NCBI GenBank assembly: GCA_026709085.1
Contig: JAPOTR010000004.1
Location: 1-64,000, forward strand
Length of the DNA: 64,000 bases
Source: Cyanobacteria bacterium MAG CAR3_bin_5
GTDB lineage: Bacteria; Cyanobacteriota; Cyanobacteriia; PCC-6307; Cyanobiaceae
Direction of reading: 5' to 3'
A program made the translations under genes and the position numbers. Below, in pieces: positions 55,672 through 64,000 of this stretch. Below the pieces are notes generated by a model. That model was not told the DNA's origin, did not search any database, and was given only the letters and a program-made list of their open reading frames with translations. Positions within the stretch are counted from its first letter, which is position 1. Every line of letters begins with the position of its first letter.

Positions 55672-56775
55672 TCAACCGGCAACCGTTGTTTCTGCCAACT
55701 GCTCCAGTTGTTGGCGCTGATCCCGGTTGAGGGATTCCTGCACCAGGGCTTCCAGGTCACCTGCCAGCACGGCCTCCAGGGCAAAGTTCCGGGCCAGGCG
55801 GTGATCGGTGGCCCGCTTGTCCTTGTAGTTGTAGGTGCGGATTTTCTCGCTGCGGTCGCCGCTACCCACCTGGGAGCGCCGCTGGGCCCCTTGTTGGCTG
55901 ACGGCCTCATTGAGGGCAAGCTGATAGAGCTTGGCCCTGAGAATGTCCATGGCCCGCTCCCGGTTCTGCAACTGGGAGCGCTCCTGGGTGCAGAACACGC
56001 GGATTCCTGTGGGCTTATGGAGGAGATCCACAGCGGTTTCCACCTTGTTGACGTTCTGTCCGCCGGCGCCGCCGGAACGGGCGGTGCTGATTTCCAGTTC
56101 GCCGGGTTCAATGGAAACTTCCACGGGATCCGCCTCCGGCATGACGGCCACGGTGGCGGTAGAGGTATGTACCCTGCCCTGGGATTCAGTGGCTGGCACC
56201 CGCTGGACGCGATGCACACCGGCTTCGTACTTCAGCCGGCTGAACACCCTCTCCCCCCGGATGGACAGGATCAACTCCTTGAAGCCCCCCAACTCCGCCA
56301 CCGAGGCGCTCACCGGCTCCACTCGCCAACCCTGGCGCAGGGCATAGCGCTCATACATGCGCGCCAGATCTCCGGACCAGATGGCCGCTTCGTCCCCTCC
56401 GGCGCCAGCGCGGATCTCCAACATGACGCTGCGTTCATCCCGGGGATCCTGGGGCAGCAGGGCTAGGCAAAGCTCTTGCTCACTGGTCTCCAGAGCTTCC
56501 TGCAGGGTCTTGAGTTCCTCAGTGGCCAACTGGCGCCAATCCGGGTCAAGGTCTTTCTGCTGGAGCAACTCCATGGCCTGGTCATACTCCCGCTGCAATT
56601 GCCGGTGATGGGCAAAGCCGGTCACCACAGGCTCCAGCCGCGCCCGTTCCTGGGCCAAACGCCTGAGGGCGTCAGGATCAGTGGCCAGGCCAGGGTCCGC
56701 CAGTTGGTGTTCCAACTGCTGGAAAGTCTGGCATGCCATCTGCAGCTTCTCGGTGAGATAGCAGGGTGCTGCCAT
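55672..56775 (-). CDS. prfA: Peptide chain release factor 1
   Basis: About 367 residues. The GGQ peptidyl hydrolysis motif is in [18 protein letters not shown], and the codon-recognition domain precedes it, with [20 protein letters not shown] (the PAT tripeptide reads UAA/UAG). [20 protein letters not shown] near the C-terminus is conserved. ATG at 56775 is preferred over 56790. It is the last gene of the long minus-strand translation cluster. Confidence 0.97.
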   Translation of the reverse strand: MAAPCYLTEKLQMACQTFQQLEHQLADPGLATDPDALRRLAQERARLEPVVTGFAHHRQLQREYDQAMELLQQKDLDPDWRQLATEELKTLQEALETSEQELCLALLPQDPRDERSVMLEIRAGAGGDEAAIWSGDLARMYERYALRQGWRVEPVSASVAELGGFKELILSIRGERVFSRLKYEAGVHRVQRVPATESQGRVHTSTATVAVMPEADPVEVSIEPGELEISTARSGGAGGQNVNKVETAVDLLHKPTGIRVFCTQERSQLQNRERAMDILRAKLYQLALNEAVSQQGAQRRSQVGSGDRSEKIRTYNYKDKRATDHRLARNFALEAVLAGDLEALVQESLNRDQRQQLEQLAETTVAG

Positions 56776-56834
56776 CGGCAGGGCCTTCAATCAATAACAG
56801 GAGCCACAGTGGGCCGCCAATCGACGTCGCGGCT

Positions 56835-57068
56835 TCAGTTCTTCTTCCCCTCCACCCGGTTGGAGCGGATGCCGTACTTCTTCATGAAACGATCCACACG
56901 ACCTTCCGTGTCCAGGATCTTCTGGGTCCCGGTAAAGAAGGGATGGTTGCCACTCCACACTTCCACACTGATCTCGGGTTGAGTGGAGCCAACGGTCATG
57001 ATCACCTGACCGTTGCAGACCACCTTGGCATCCGGATACCAGGTGGGGTGAATGTCCTGTTTGGGCAT
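56835..57068 (-). CDS. rpmE: 50S ribosomal protein L31 (zinc-free type)
   Basis: 77 residues. MPKQDIHPTWYPDAKVVCNG and GNHPFFTGTQKILDTEGRVD RFMKKYG are standard. Only one cysteine is present, so the C4 zinc site of the longer type is lost (C-minus form). It is 9 bases after rpsI. Confidence 0.96.
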   Translation of the reverse strand: MPKQDIHPTWYPDAKVVCNGQVIMTVGSTQPEISVEVWSGNHPFFTGTQKILDTEGRVDRFMKKYGIRSNRVEGKKN

Positions 57069-57076
57069 GGCGTAAC

Positions 57077-57505
57077 TCAGCGCTTGGAGAATTGGGGAGC
57101 CTTGCGGGCTTTTTTGAGGCCGTACTTGCGGCGCTCCTTGGCGCGGGGGTCACGGCTGAGGTGGCCTTCCGCCTTGAGGGGCTTGCGGTTGTCGGGGGAG
57201 AGCTTGCACAGGGCCCGGGCAACACCCTGCTTGACGGCATCCGCCTGACCACCTAGGCCACCCCCCTTGGAGTTCACCAGCAGGTCGTACTCCTTTTCCA
57301 GCCCCAGGGTCTCCAACGCAGCGGTAACCGCGGACAGGAAGGCCAGGTTGTGGTTGAGGTAGTCCATGGCGGCGCGGCCGTTAATGGTGACCTTGCCGTT
57401 GCCAGGCACAAGACGCACCCGGGCAATGGCCGTCTTGCGGCGGCCGGTTCCCCAGTAGGAGACGGTATCGGCGGCGGTGATGCTTGCAGTGCTTACCATC
57501 ATCAA
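57077..57505 (-). CDS. rpsI: 30S ribosomal protein S9
   Basis: Up to 142 residues. The core starts [20 protein letters not shown] and includes [20 protein letters not shown]; the C-terminus [20 protein letters not shown] contacts the P-site tRNA. The first codons are ATG ATG ATG GTG, so the precise start is uncertain by up to three codons. Its start overlaps the rplM stop by four bases. Confidence 0.97.
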   Translation of the reverse strand: MMMVSTASITAADTVSYWGTGRRKTAIARVRLVPGNGKVTINGRAAMDYLNHNLAFLSAVTAALETLGLEKEYDLLVNSKGGGLGGQADAVKQGVARALCKLSPDNRKPLKAEGHLSRDPRAKERRKYGLKKARKAPQFSKR

Positions 57506-57945
57506 CTGGCGGTGGAGAAGGAGAGCGTGGTTGGACGCTGGGCCCCATGGGGGTGAACAGGACCGCGATACACCTTGAGCTTGCGGAACAACTGGCGGCC
57601 CAGGGCATTGCGGGGCAACATCCCCCGCACAGCGGTCTCGATAATCCGCTCCGGCAGGCGTGCTTGCAGATGGCTGAAGGTTTCTACCTTCATGCCCCCG
57701 GGGCGGCCGGAGTGGCGACGGTAAAGCTTCTGATGAGCTTTCCTGCCCCCCACGGTCACCTTCTCCGCATTGACCACCACGATAAAGTCCCCCACGTCCA
57801 TGTGGGGCGTGAAGGTGGGCTTATGCTTGCCCCGCAGCACCTTGGCGATCTCACTGGCCAGGCGTCCCAGGGTCTGACCGGCAGCATCCACCACGTACCA
57901 GTCCCGCTGCAAGGCGTCTACTGAGGGAACGACGGTTTTGTTCAT
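57502..57945 (-). CDS. rplM: 50S ribosomal protein L13
   Basis: 147 residues. [40 protein letters not shown] and [20 protein letters not shown] are the family hallmarks. It is 32 bases after truA and overlaps rpsI by four bases, the usual L13-S9 pair. Confidence 0.98.
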   Translation of the reverse strand: MNKTVVPSVDALQRDWYVVDAAGQTLGRLASEIAKVLRGKHKPTFTPHMDVGDFIVVVNAEKVTVGGRKAHQKLYRRHSGRPGGMKVETFSHLQARLPERIIETAVRGMLPRNALGRQLFRKLKVYRGPVHPHGAQRPTTLSFSTAS

Positions 57946-57977
57946 CGCACCGTAAGGAAGTCCACAAACGATTTATG

Positions 57978-58859
57978 CTACCCCAAGACAGCCCCCGGCC
58001 AGGGGACAGGACCAGGAAACAGGGTGGATTCATAACCAACGCCCATGAAGCAGAGGCCCTGGGGCGGCGCCGCCTCCTGCACCTCCTCCCGCTTGCCCAG
58101 CCGCCAGCGCTGTTCAAACACATCCGCGGGAAGACGACCTTCCCCCACCGCCACCAACTGGCCCACCAGTAGTCTCATCATGCCGTAGAGGAAACCACTG
58201 CACTGCACATCAACGGCCACCACGTCACCCCGGCGCTGCACCTCCACAGCTTGAACCGTGGTGCGAGCATGGGGACGGGAACTGCCCGCCCGCTGAAAGG
58301 CGCGAAGATCGTGGCGGCCCAGCAGGGGCTGCAGGGCTGTTGCCATCCGCTCCGTATTCAGCGTGGCGTTGTAGCGGTGCCAGGTGGTGGTCCGCAGGAA
58401 AAGGTTGGGGACCGGGTTGTTGTACAGAAGGTAGCGGTAACGGCGCCAGCGGGCACTGAAACAGGCATGCCACCGGCTGGAGACGGCACGGGCGGCCAGA
58501 ACACGGATATCCGCTGGCAGGCAGCCGTTCAGCGCTTTGGGCCAGCGGTGATCGGGAATGGGGCTGGTCACGTCCACGTGCGCCACCTGGCCGGCTGCAT
58601 GAACGCCGGCGTCCGTGCGCCCGGCCGCGATTGCCGCCCCTTGGAAGCCAGGCTGCAACTTGCCCACTGCCGCCTCCAGCATGGCCTGGATGGTGGGTCC
58701 ATGACGCTGACGCTGCCAGCCGTGGTAGGTGGTGCCCTCATACTGAAGCAGCAGGGCCAGACGGCGGGTCCGAACGTCTTCAGACCAACTCGATGATGGC
58801 CATTTCCGCGTTGTCGCCACGGCGCCGCACGGTGCGGGTGATGCGGGTGTAGCCACCAT
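57978..58859 (-). CDS. truA: tRNA pseudouridine(38-40) synthase TruA
   Basis: The catalytic region has [20 protein letters not shown] with the conserved aspartate, and the start of the fold is [20 protein letters not shown]. The C-terminal [20 protein letters not shown] is conserved. The normal protein should begin near RTRRLALLL, but there is no ATG, GTG or TTG there. The first usable ATG is at 58859, inside rplQ, overlapping it by 80 bases and adding an unlike N-terminus. A non-standard start near 58790 is possible. Confidence 0.92.
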   Translation of the reverse strand: MVATPASPAPCGAVATTRKWPSSSWSEDVRTRRLALLLQYEGTTYHGWQRQRHGPTIQAMLEAAVGKLQPGFQGAAIAAGRTDAGVHAAGQVAHVDVTSPIPDHRWPKALNGCLPADIRVLAARAVSSRWHACFSARWRRYRYLLYNNPVPNLFLRTTTWHRYNATLNTERMATALQPLLGRHDLRAFQRAGSSRPHARTTVQAVEVQRRGDVVAVDVQCSGFLYGMMRLLVGQLVAVGEGRLPADVFEQRWRLGKREEVQEAAPPQGLCFMGVGYESTLFPGPVPWPGAVLG

Positions 58860-59130
58860 TGCGGTCACCGTATCGCTCAGCCGCCTTCTCAAAGAGCTTG
58901 TGGACAAGATCCTTGTCGTACATGTAGCCCAGAGCTTGGCGCCGTGCGGCCAGACAACCGTCCTTGGCCAAGGTGATCATGCGATCAGCTTCCTGGCGCA
59001 GGGCTTTGGCCCGCGCCTTGGTTGTGGTGATGCGCCCGCTGCGGAGCAACTCCGTGGTCAGGCTGCGCAGGAGGGCCTTGCGCTGATCAGCGGGCCGGCC
59101 AAGCTGGGGAATGCGGCATTGGTGTCGCAT
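58780..59130 (-). CDS. rplQ: 50S ribosomal protein L17
   Basis: 116 residues from ATG 59130: [40 protein letters not shown] and a C-terminal [20 protein letters not shown]. The upstream open frame to 59175 is not expected to be translated. It follows rpoA directly. Confidence 0.97.
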   Translation of the reverse strand: MRHQCRIPQLGRPADQRKALLRSLTTELLRSGRITTTKARAKALRQEADRMITLAKDGCLAARRQALGYMYDKDLVHKLFEKAAERYGDRNGGYTRITRTVRRRGDNAEMAIIELV

Positions 59131-59174
59131 GGTGGGTATGGTTGGTTGGGGGGAACGGCAGGGGCGCCACACCA

Positions 59175-60119
59175 TCAGGCCTTGGCGCGGCTTTTGGGGA
59201 GGGAGACGCCAATGCGCTCCAGGGCTTCAATCACCTCGTCGGCAGACTTGGCCCCGAAGTTCTTGATCTCCAGAAGGTCTTCATAGCTGAAGGTCATCAG
59301 ATCCGATACCGTATTGACCTGAGCCCGCTTCAGACAATTGTAGGCCCGCACGGAAAGGTTGATCTCCTCAAGGGGAACCTGGCTTTCCGCTGAGGTTTCA
59401 GGCTCCGGCGTCTCCGGTTCGGGAAGACCCAGGTTGGCCAGGGGCTGAAACAGGAGAATCAACTGATTGGCCGCCTGGGCGATGGCTTCGTCAGGGCTGA
59501 TGGAGCCGTTTGTGGTGATCTCCAGGCGCAGCTTCTCGCTGGCGGAGCCCCCTTCCCCAACAGCGCTCTCGTCCACCGAGTAGACCACCCGGCGCACGGG
59601 CATGAAGACCGCGTCAATTTGAAGGGTATCGATGGATTCAACGCCTTCGTTCAGCCGATCCGCTGGGCGATAGCCCACGCCACGCTCCACATGAAGCTCC
59701 ATTTCCAGGCTGTGACCTTCGGCCACAGTGGCGATGTGCTGGTCAGGATTTACCACGGTCACCTGGGGGGAGAAGTGGATCTGGCCTGCGGTCACCTCTG
59801 CCGGACCTGTCATCAGCACCCGACCGATTTCCACAGCCTCGGGGCTACGGCTGCTGACCACCAACTCCTTGGCGTTGAGGAGGATGTCAAGAACATCCTC
59901 GCGAACACCGGGAATGATGGCGTATTCATGGGCGGCGCCTGCAATCCGCACCGTTGTGACGGCGCTGCCTTCCAGACTTCCCAGAAGGGTCCTTCGCAGA
60001 GCATTGCCCAGGGTGGTGCCCTGGCCCCGCTCAAGGGGGCCGATCAAAAATTCCTGGGTTTGGGACTTATCGTCCCCAATGGCGATGTCAGGGGCCGGTT
60101 CAATTTGGAATTGGAGCAC
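59175..60119 (-). CDS. rpoA: RNA polymerase alpha subunit
   Basis: 314 residues from GTG 60119 ([17 protein letters not shown]). The N-terminal dimerisation domain shows [20 protein letters not shown]; the C-terminal domain has [20 protein letters not shown] and [20 protein letters not shown]. The longer frame to 60182 has no conserved sequence. Confidence 0.98.
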   Translation of the reverse strand: MLQFQIEPAPDIAIGDDKSQTQEFLIGPLERGQGTTLGNALRRTLLGSLEGSAVTTVRIAGAAHEYAIIPGVREDVLDILLNAKELVVSSRSPEAVEIGRVLMTGPAEVTAGQIHFSPQVTVVNPDQHIATVAEGHSLEMELHVERGVGYRPADRLNEGVESIDTLQIDAVFMPVRRVVYSVDESAVGEGGSASEKLRLEITTNGSISPDEAIAQAANQLILLFQPLANLGLPEPETPEPETSAESQVPLEEINLSVRAYNCLKRAQVNTVSDLMTFSYEDLLEIKNFGAKSADEVIEALERIGVSLPKSRAKA

Positions 60120-60151
60120 GGTCCGTGTCGGGATGGAGGAGAGGGACAAAA

Positions 60152-60544
60152 TCAGACGCGGCGGCGCTTGGAGCGACGGCAACCGTTGTGGGGCAGGGGG
60201 GTCACATCCTTGATCAGGGTGATTTCCAACCCCACTGTGCTCAAGGCGCGGATGGCGGTCTCGCGGCCCGATCCCGGTCCGCGGACTTGCACTTCAATTT
60301 GCCGCATGCCTTGATCGACTGCGCGGCGGGCAGCGGCTTCTGCTGCAGTCTGGGCCGCGAAAGGCGTGCCTTTGCGGGCCCCCTTGAAACCGCTGGCGCC
60401 CGCAGAGGACCAGGCAATGACCGCACCGGACGTGTCGGTGATGGAGACAATGGTGTTGTTGAAGGTGCTCTGGATGTGGGCCACACCGTTGGGCACGTTC
60501 CGCTTGACTTTCTTACCACCGCTTTTCTTGACAGGCTTTGCCAT
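60152..60544 (-). CDS. rpsK: 30S ribosomal protein S11
   Basis: 130 residues. [40 protein letters not shown] and the C-terminal [15 protein letters not shown] are conserved. It is encoded between rpsM and rpoA, the usual alpha-operon order. Confidence 0.98.
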   Translation of the reverse strand: MAKPVKKSGGKKVKRNVPNGVAHIQSTFNNTIVSITDTSGAVIAWSSAGASGFKGARKGTPFAAQTAAEAAARRAVDQGMRQIEVQVRGPGSGRETAIRALSTVGLEITLIKDVTPLPHNGCRRSKRRRV

Positions 60545-60607
60545 GGCTAGGAGGCTGCTGGGACTACAGGGACGTTGGGTCTAGGCGTGAGATACATCAG
60601 GCATTGG

Positions 60608-60973
60608 CTACTTTTTCTTGCCGGCCACGGTTTTGCGGGCGCCCCGCCGTGTCCGGGCATTGGTGCGGGTGCGCTGCCCCCTGACGGGCAGATTCATGCG
60701 GTGGCGGCGCCCCCGGAGACAGCCAATGTCTTGAAGACGCTTCAGGGCAATGCCCTCCTGCCGTCGCAGGTCCCCCTCAACCGTGTAGCCCTCCACCGCG
60801 GTGCGCAGCTTCTGGACGTCATCGTCCGTCAGGTCCTTCGCCCGGATGTCAGGGCTGATCCCGGTGCCGGCCAGGATCTGCTGGGACCGAACAAGGCCGA
60901 TGCCGTAGATGTAGGTCAGGGCGACTTCGACCCGCTTGTCCCGGGGAATGTCAACGCCAGAAATCCTTGCCAA
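60608..60973 (-). CDS. rpsM: 30S ribosomal protein S13
   Basis: 121 residues. [34 protein letters not shown] and [20 protein letters not shown] are hallmark segments. It contacts the P-site tRNA and 23S RNA through bridge B1. Confidence 0.98.
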   Translation of the reverse strand: MARISGVDIPRDKRVEVALTYIYGIGLVRSQQILAGTGISPDIRAKDLTDDDVQKLRTAVEGYTVEGDLRRQEGIALKRLQDIGCLRGRRHRMNLPVRGQRTRTNARTRRGARKTVAGKKK

Positions 60974-61052
60974 GACGAAGTTCTCCTCAGAAAGAACGTG
61001 GTTGATGGAACAGAGACAACAAAGCCGTGGTGCGGGGCGGGCATGGGGTCCA

Positions 61053-61166
61053 TCAGCCTTGTCGTTGCTTGTGTTTGGGATTGACGCAAATCACCATGAC
61101 CCGCCCATGGCGGCGGATGACCCGACACCTGTCGCACATCTTCTTGACAGAAGAGCGAACCTTCAT
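61053..61166 (-). CDS. rpmJ: 50S ribosomal protein L36
   Basis: 37 residues: [20 protein letters not shown] then [17 protein letters not shown]. The zinc ligands are C11, C14, C27 and H32. Located between adk and rpsM, as in many bacteria. infA, often found between adk and rpmJ, is missing here and lies at 33.4 kb. Confidence 0.97.
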   Translation of the reverse strand: MKVRSSVKKMCDRCRVIRRHGRVMVICVNPKHKQRQG

Positions 61167-61204
61167 GGATTGCCCTCAAACGTGACCAAGGCCAAACAAT
61201 GATT

Positions 61205-61783
61205 TTAGCACATTGTCTCCTCGCTGGGGGCGCACTCGTCCAGGCTGTTGCAGATGCGGGTGGCCACCTCTTCCACACTGCCCAGCCCATCCACACACTG
61301 CAGCAGCCCTCGCCCCTGGTAATGGGCGTTGATGGGTTCCGTTTGCCGGACATAGATCTGCAGCCGCTTGCGCACCACAGCCTCATTGTCGTCGGAGCGC
61401 CCACGGCTCAGCAGCCTGGCCACCAGCTCTTCTTCGGGAACCTGCAGTTGCAGGGCAACCTGCAGCGGCTGCTTCAGGTCGGCCAGAAGATCATCCAGCA
61501 TGGCGGCCTGGGTGGAGTTGCGGGGAAACCCGTCCAGCAACCAGCCTCCCTGATGCAGGCTGAGGCGGTGGCGCACGATGGCCAGCACCAGATCATCACT
61601 GACCAGGTCTCCCCGGTCCAGCACCGCCTTCACCTGCTGACCCAAGCTGCTTCCAGCGGCCACCTCGGCCCGCAACAGATCCCCGGTGGAGAGGTGCAGC
61701 AGACCCCTGGCGGCGGCCAGCAGCATGCATTGGGTGCCTTTCCCAGCGCCGGGAGGGCCAAGAACAACGACTCTCTTGCTCAT
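61205..61783 (-). CDS. adk: Adenylate kinase
   Basis: 192 residues. P-loop VVVLGPPGAGKGTQCMLLA, the AMP-binding HLSTGDLLRAEVAAGSSLG and GWLLDGFPRNSTQAAML are typical. The short LID form is used (no zinc domain). Its start overlaps the secY stop by four bases. Confidence 0.97.
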   Translation of the reverse strand: MSKRVVVLGPPGAGKGTQCMLLAAARGLLHLSTGDLLRAEVAAGSSLGQQVKAVLDRGDLVSDDLVLAIVRHRLSLHQGGWLLDGFPRNSTQAAMLDDLLADLKQPLQVALQLQVPEEELVARLLSRGRSDDNEAVVRKRLQIYVRQTEPINAHYQGRGLLQCVDGLGSVEEVATRICNSLDECAPSEETMC

Positions 61784-63108
61784 TGCCGCACCATCCCCTC
61801 GTAACGCTGAGAGATCACGTTGGTCTGCAACTGTTTGGCCGTTTCAATGGCCACACCCACCAGAATCAGCAGGGATGTGGCTCCCAGACCCTGCAGCACG
61901 CCAGTCCCTGTAAGGGAGTAGACCAAGTTGGGAATTATGGCGATCAGGCCCAGGAAGGAGCCGCCAATCAGGGTGAGTCGATTGATTACGCCGGAGAGGT
62001 ACTCCGCCGTTGCAGAGCCGGGCCGAATGCCGGGAATGGCCACCCCTTGCCGCTTCAGATTCAGGGCCATATCCGTGGGATTCACCACCAGGGAGGCGTA
62101 GAAAAAGGAAAACCCGAAGATCAGGAAGAAGTAGGTGAGCCCATAGCCCCAGCCCGTTGTCCAGCCAAGCCCTGGACCCGGAACGGTGTAGGTGGGGCTT
62201 AACCAGTTGGCCAGGCTCACCAGCGCCGGATTGTTTGTGAAGTTGGCCAAGGTGGCCGGCAGGAACAACATGGCGGAAGCGAAGATGATAGGCATCACAC
62301 CGCCGGAGATGAGCTTGAGGGGCAAGTAGCTTTGCCGTTCCGGCAGGGCAGCCATAAAGCCAATCTGGCGGCGGGCCGAGACAATGGGGATGCGTCGGCT
62401 GCCCTCTTGCACAGCCACAATGGCCACCACCATGGAGAGCGCCACCGCCACCGTCACCACGATGGGGAAGATCTTCCCGGCCTGGGCCTCACGGATGATG
62501 TTCTGCAGGGTGTTGGGGAGGGAGGCGGTGATGTTGATGAAGATCACCAGAGACGCCCCGTTGCCGATGCCCTTCTCCGTAATGATCTCGCTGATCCACA
62601 TGACCACCATGGCCCCCGTGGTCAGGGCCAGACTGGTGGAGACGACAAACAGGGCCCCCTCCAGATCTCCATTGGCGAAGCCCCGCAGGTAAAGGGAGAA
62701 GATCACCGCCTGGAGGCTGCCCCACCCCAGGGCCACGTAGCGGGTGATCTGCGCCAACTTGCGGCGGCCCGCTTCCCCTTCGTCCTTTTGCAGGGTTTCC
62801 AGGGTGGGGAGGGCTGCCGTCAGCAACTGCATGATGATGGAGGCGTTGATGAAGGGCAGAATCCCCAAGGAGAACACCCCACCGGGCGCTCCGCCGGTGA
62901 AGATGCTGAGCAGACCGATCAACTGACCACCCGACAGTTGATTCTGCAGTTGGGAGACATCAAGACCAGGGATCCAGATGTAGGCCCCCACGCGAATCAG
63001 CAGCAACAGGCCCAGGGTGATCAGGACGCGCCTCCGCAAATCGGGAGCCGTCACAATCTGGGTGAGTGTTTCTCCGGTGGTTGGGGCTCTGCCCTGGCTA
63101 AGGGTCAT
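61780..63108 (-). CDS. secY: Protein translocase subunit SecY
   Basis: 442 residues with ten membrane helices. PGLDVSQLQNQLSGGQLIGL, LGILPFINASIIMQLLTAAL and the cytoplasmic GWGYGLTYFFLIFGFSFFYA region fit SecY. It forms the channel with SecE and SecG in cytoplasmic and thylakoid membranes. It overlaps adk by four bases and is 59 bases after rplO. Confidence 0.98.
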   Translation of the reverse strand: MTLSQGRAPTTGETLTQIVTAPDLRRRVLITLGLLLLIRVGAYIWIPGLDVSQLQNQLSGGQLIGLLSIFTGGAPGGVFSLGILPFINASIIMQLLTAALPTLETLQKDEGEAGRRKLAQITRYVALGWGSLQAVIFSLYLRGFANGDLEGALFVVSTSLALTTGAMVVMWISEIITEKGIGNGASLVIFINITASLPNTLQNIIREAQAGKIFPIVVTVAVALSMVVAIVAVQEGSRRIPIVSARRQIGFMAALPERQSYLPLKLISGGVMPIIFASAMLFLPATLANFTNNPALVSLANWLSPTYTVPGPGLGWTTGWGYGLTYFFLIFGFSFFYASLVVNPTDMALNLKRQGVAIPGIRPGSATAEYLSGVINRLTLIGGSFLGLIAIIPNLVYSLTGTGVLQGLGATSLLILVGVAIETAKQLQTNVISQRYEGMVRQ

Positions 63109-63167
63109 CCGCTGGGAGGAGGGGTGGAATAGATGGGTCTGCGCGCCAGAGAGGCAGGGAGTCTGCC

Positions 63168-63668
63168 TCAGGGCTGTTTCCTAGACGGCTTGTCAGGGCG
63201 GACCCACTTGTTGCGACCCGGCAGAAGGTGGCAGGTGCCGCCAGCAGCCAGGATCTTTTCACGGGCGGTCTTGCTGAAGCCATGGGCTTTGCAATGAAGC
63301 TTGACCTTGACTTCCCCGTCCCCAAGCACTTTCAGCGGTGCGGAGTTTTTGCCCACGATCCCCGCTTCCCTCAGGGATGCGAGGGTCACCTCACTCCCGT
63401 CGGGCAAGGGGGACAAATCCCCCACGTTCACCACCGTAAACACCTTGGGGTTCACCACGGTGAAGTGCTTCAGCTTGGGAATCCGCCGGTAGAGGGGCAT
63501 TTGCCCACCTTCAAAACCGGGGCGGGTGGGGCGCCCCGAGCGTGATTTCTGGCCCCGCATGCCAAAGCCGCAGCTAGCCCCTTGACCAGCGGCAATACCA
63601 CGTCCTTTACGATTGCGGGGTCGGCGGGATCCGGGTTGGGGCCGAAGGGTATGGAGATGAGCGGTCAT
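63168..63668 (-). CDS. rplO: 50S ribosomal protein L15
   Basis: 166 residues. [20 protein letters not shown] with the glycine-rich [20 protein letters not shown] start and [13 protein letters not shown]. The C-terminal extension ([14 protein letters not shown]) is slightly longer than in E. coli. It is 14 bases after rpsE. Confidence 0.97.
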   Translation of the reverse strand: MTAHLHTLRPQPGSRRPRNRKGRGIAAGQGASCGFGMRGQKSRSGRPTRPGFEGGQMPLYRRIPKLKHFTVVNPKVFTVVNVGDLSPLPDGSEVTLASLREAGIVGKNSAPLKVLGDGEVKVKLHCKAHGFSKTAREKILAAGGTCHLLPGRNKWVRPDKPSRKQP

Positions 63669-63682
63669 GGCCGGAATGGGGA

Positions 63683-64000
63683 TCAGGAATACATTTGCTG
63701 AAGAGGGATGCCACGTTCCTTGGCGGCTGCCTTATGGGTGCGCAGGGCGCTGAGGGCCAGCATGGCGGCACGGGCATTGTTGAGGGGGGTCTTGGAGCCA
63801 AGCCGCTTGGCCAGCACGTTCTTGACACCCGCCAGTTCCAGAACGGTGCGGATGGAACCGCCGGCAATCACGCCCGTACCGGGGGCGGCAGGGCGCATCA
63901 GCACACTGGCGGCTCCGTCACGCCCCTGGGCCACCGTGGGAATGGAGCTGCTGGCGGTGAGGGGCACCTTCACCAGGTGCTTCTTGCCATCGGCCACCCC
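63683..64000 (-). CDS. rpsE: 30S ribosomal protein S5 (C-terminal part, cut by window edge)
   Basis: The visible frame has [40 protein letters not shown] and [20 protein letters not shown], the C-terminal domain of S5. The N-terminal RNA-binding domain lies beyond the window. It is the first spc-operon gene seen here; the cluster continues to the right. Confidence 0.97.
   Translation of the reverse strand, partial: GVADGKKHLVKVPLTASSSIPTVAQGRDGAASVLMRPAAPGTGVIAGGSIRTVLELAGVKNVLAKRLGSKTPLNNARAAMLALSALRTHKAAAKERGIPLQQMYS

Overview
The window is a GC-rich cyanobacterial chromosome segment. Its photosynthetic and redox genes (acsF, ho1, an hli gene, NTRC, ferredoxin-dependent glutamate synthase, an MPBQ/MSBQ-type methyltransferase) and several cyanobacterial DUF families place it in the marine picocyanobacterial lineage (Synechococcus/Cyanobium/Prochlorococcus). 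Broken autotransporter beta-barrel modules and decayed insertion sequences are unusual for free-living members and hint at a host-associated form, such as a sponge symbiont. That last point is inference.

Layout. 1-13.6 kb: the 3' tip of an IS5-type transposase, purH, a DUF4079 protein, a truncated second copy of the ispH 3' end, a two-gene AT-richer cassette, intact ispH, amt with an NtcA-type operator, sfsA, murJ, two small genes, tRNA-Arg(ACG), glyA, a WecA-like transferase and cinA. 13.6-31 kb: TPR protein, ParC-like subunit, CCA-adding-like enzyme, UvrD/PcrA helicase, glycosyltransferase, heme oxygenase, acsF, DUF2996, LapA-like protein, ubiX, gyrA, a DUF39 protein, CAAD and YggT membrane proteins, and hli. 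31-49 kb: RRM protein, NTRC, infA, gltB/glsF, a phosphodiester glycosidase, an IscA-like protein, the str operon (rpsL-rpsG-fusA-tuf-rpsJ), a Lon-N domain protein, the methyltransferase, DUF3188, an M20 peptidase and a TPR protein.

49.1-55.1 kb is the accessory island. It holds autotransporter fragments, a frameshifted IS1595 transposase, recR as an intact housekeeping gene, a frameshifted IS5 transposase, a larger autotransporter barrel pseudogene, and an intact restriction-modification pair. The nuclease closely resembles NgoMIV (GCCGGC) and is paired with a beta-class TSPPYW methyltransferase. 55.1-64 kb returns to core genes: HNH nuclease, prfA, rpmE, rpsI, rplM, truA, rplQ, rpoA, rpsK, rpsM, rpmJ, adk, secY, rplO and the end of rpsE, all on the minus strand except the HNH gene.

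The genes cover translation, tetrapyrrole metabolism (heme to bilin by Ho1; Mg-protoporphyrin ester to protochlorophyllide by AcsF), nitrogen assimilation (Amt import, GlsF glutamate synthesis), prenylquinone and isoprenoid synthesis, and DNA topology and repair. I found no convincing novel multi-gene system. The best candidates for follow-up are the hybrid NgoMIV-like R-M pair, the ispH duplication with its inserted ATGA-coupled gene pair, and the decaying autotransporter modules.
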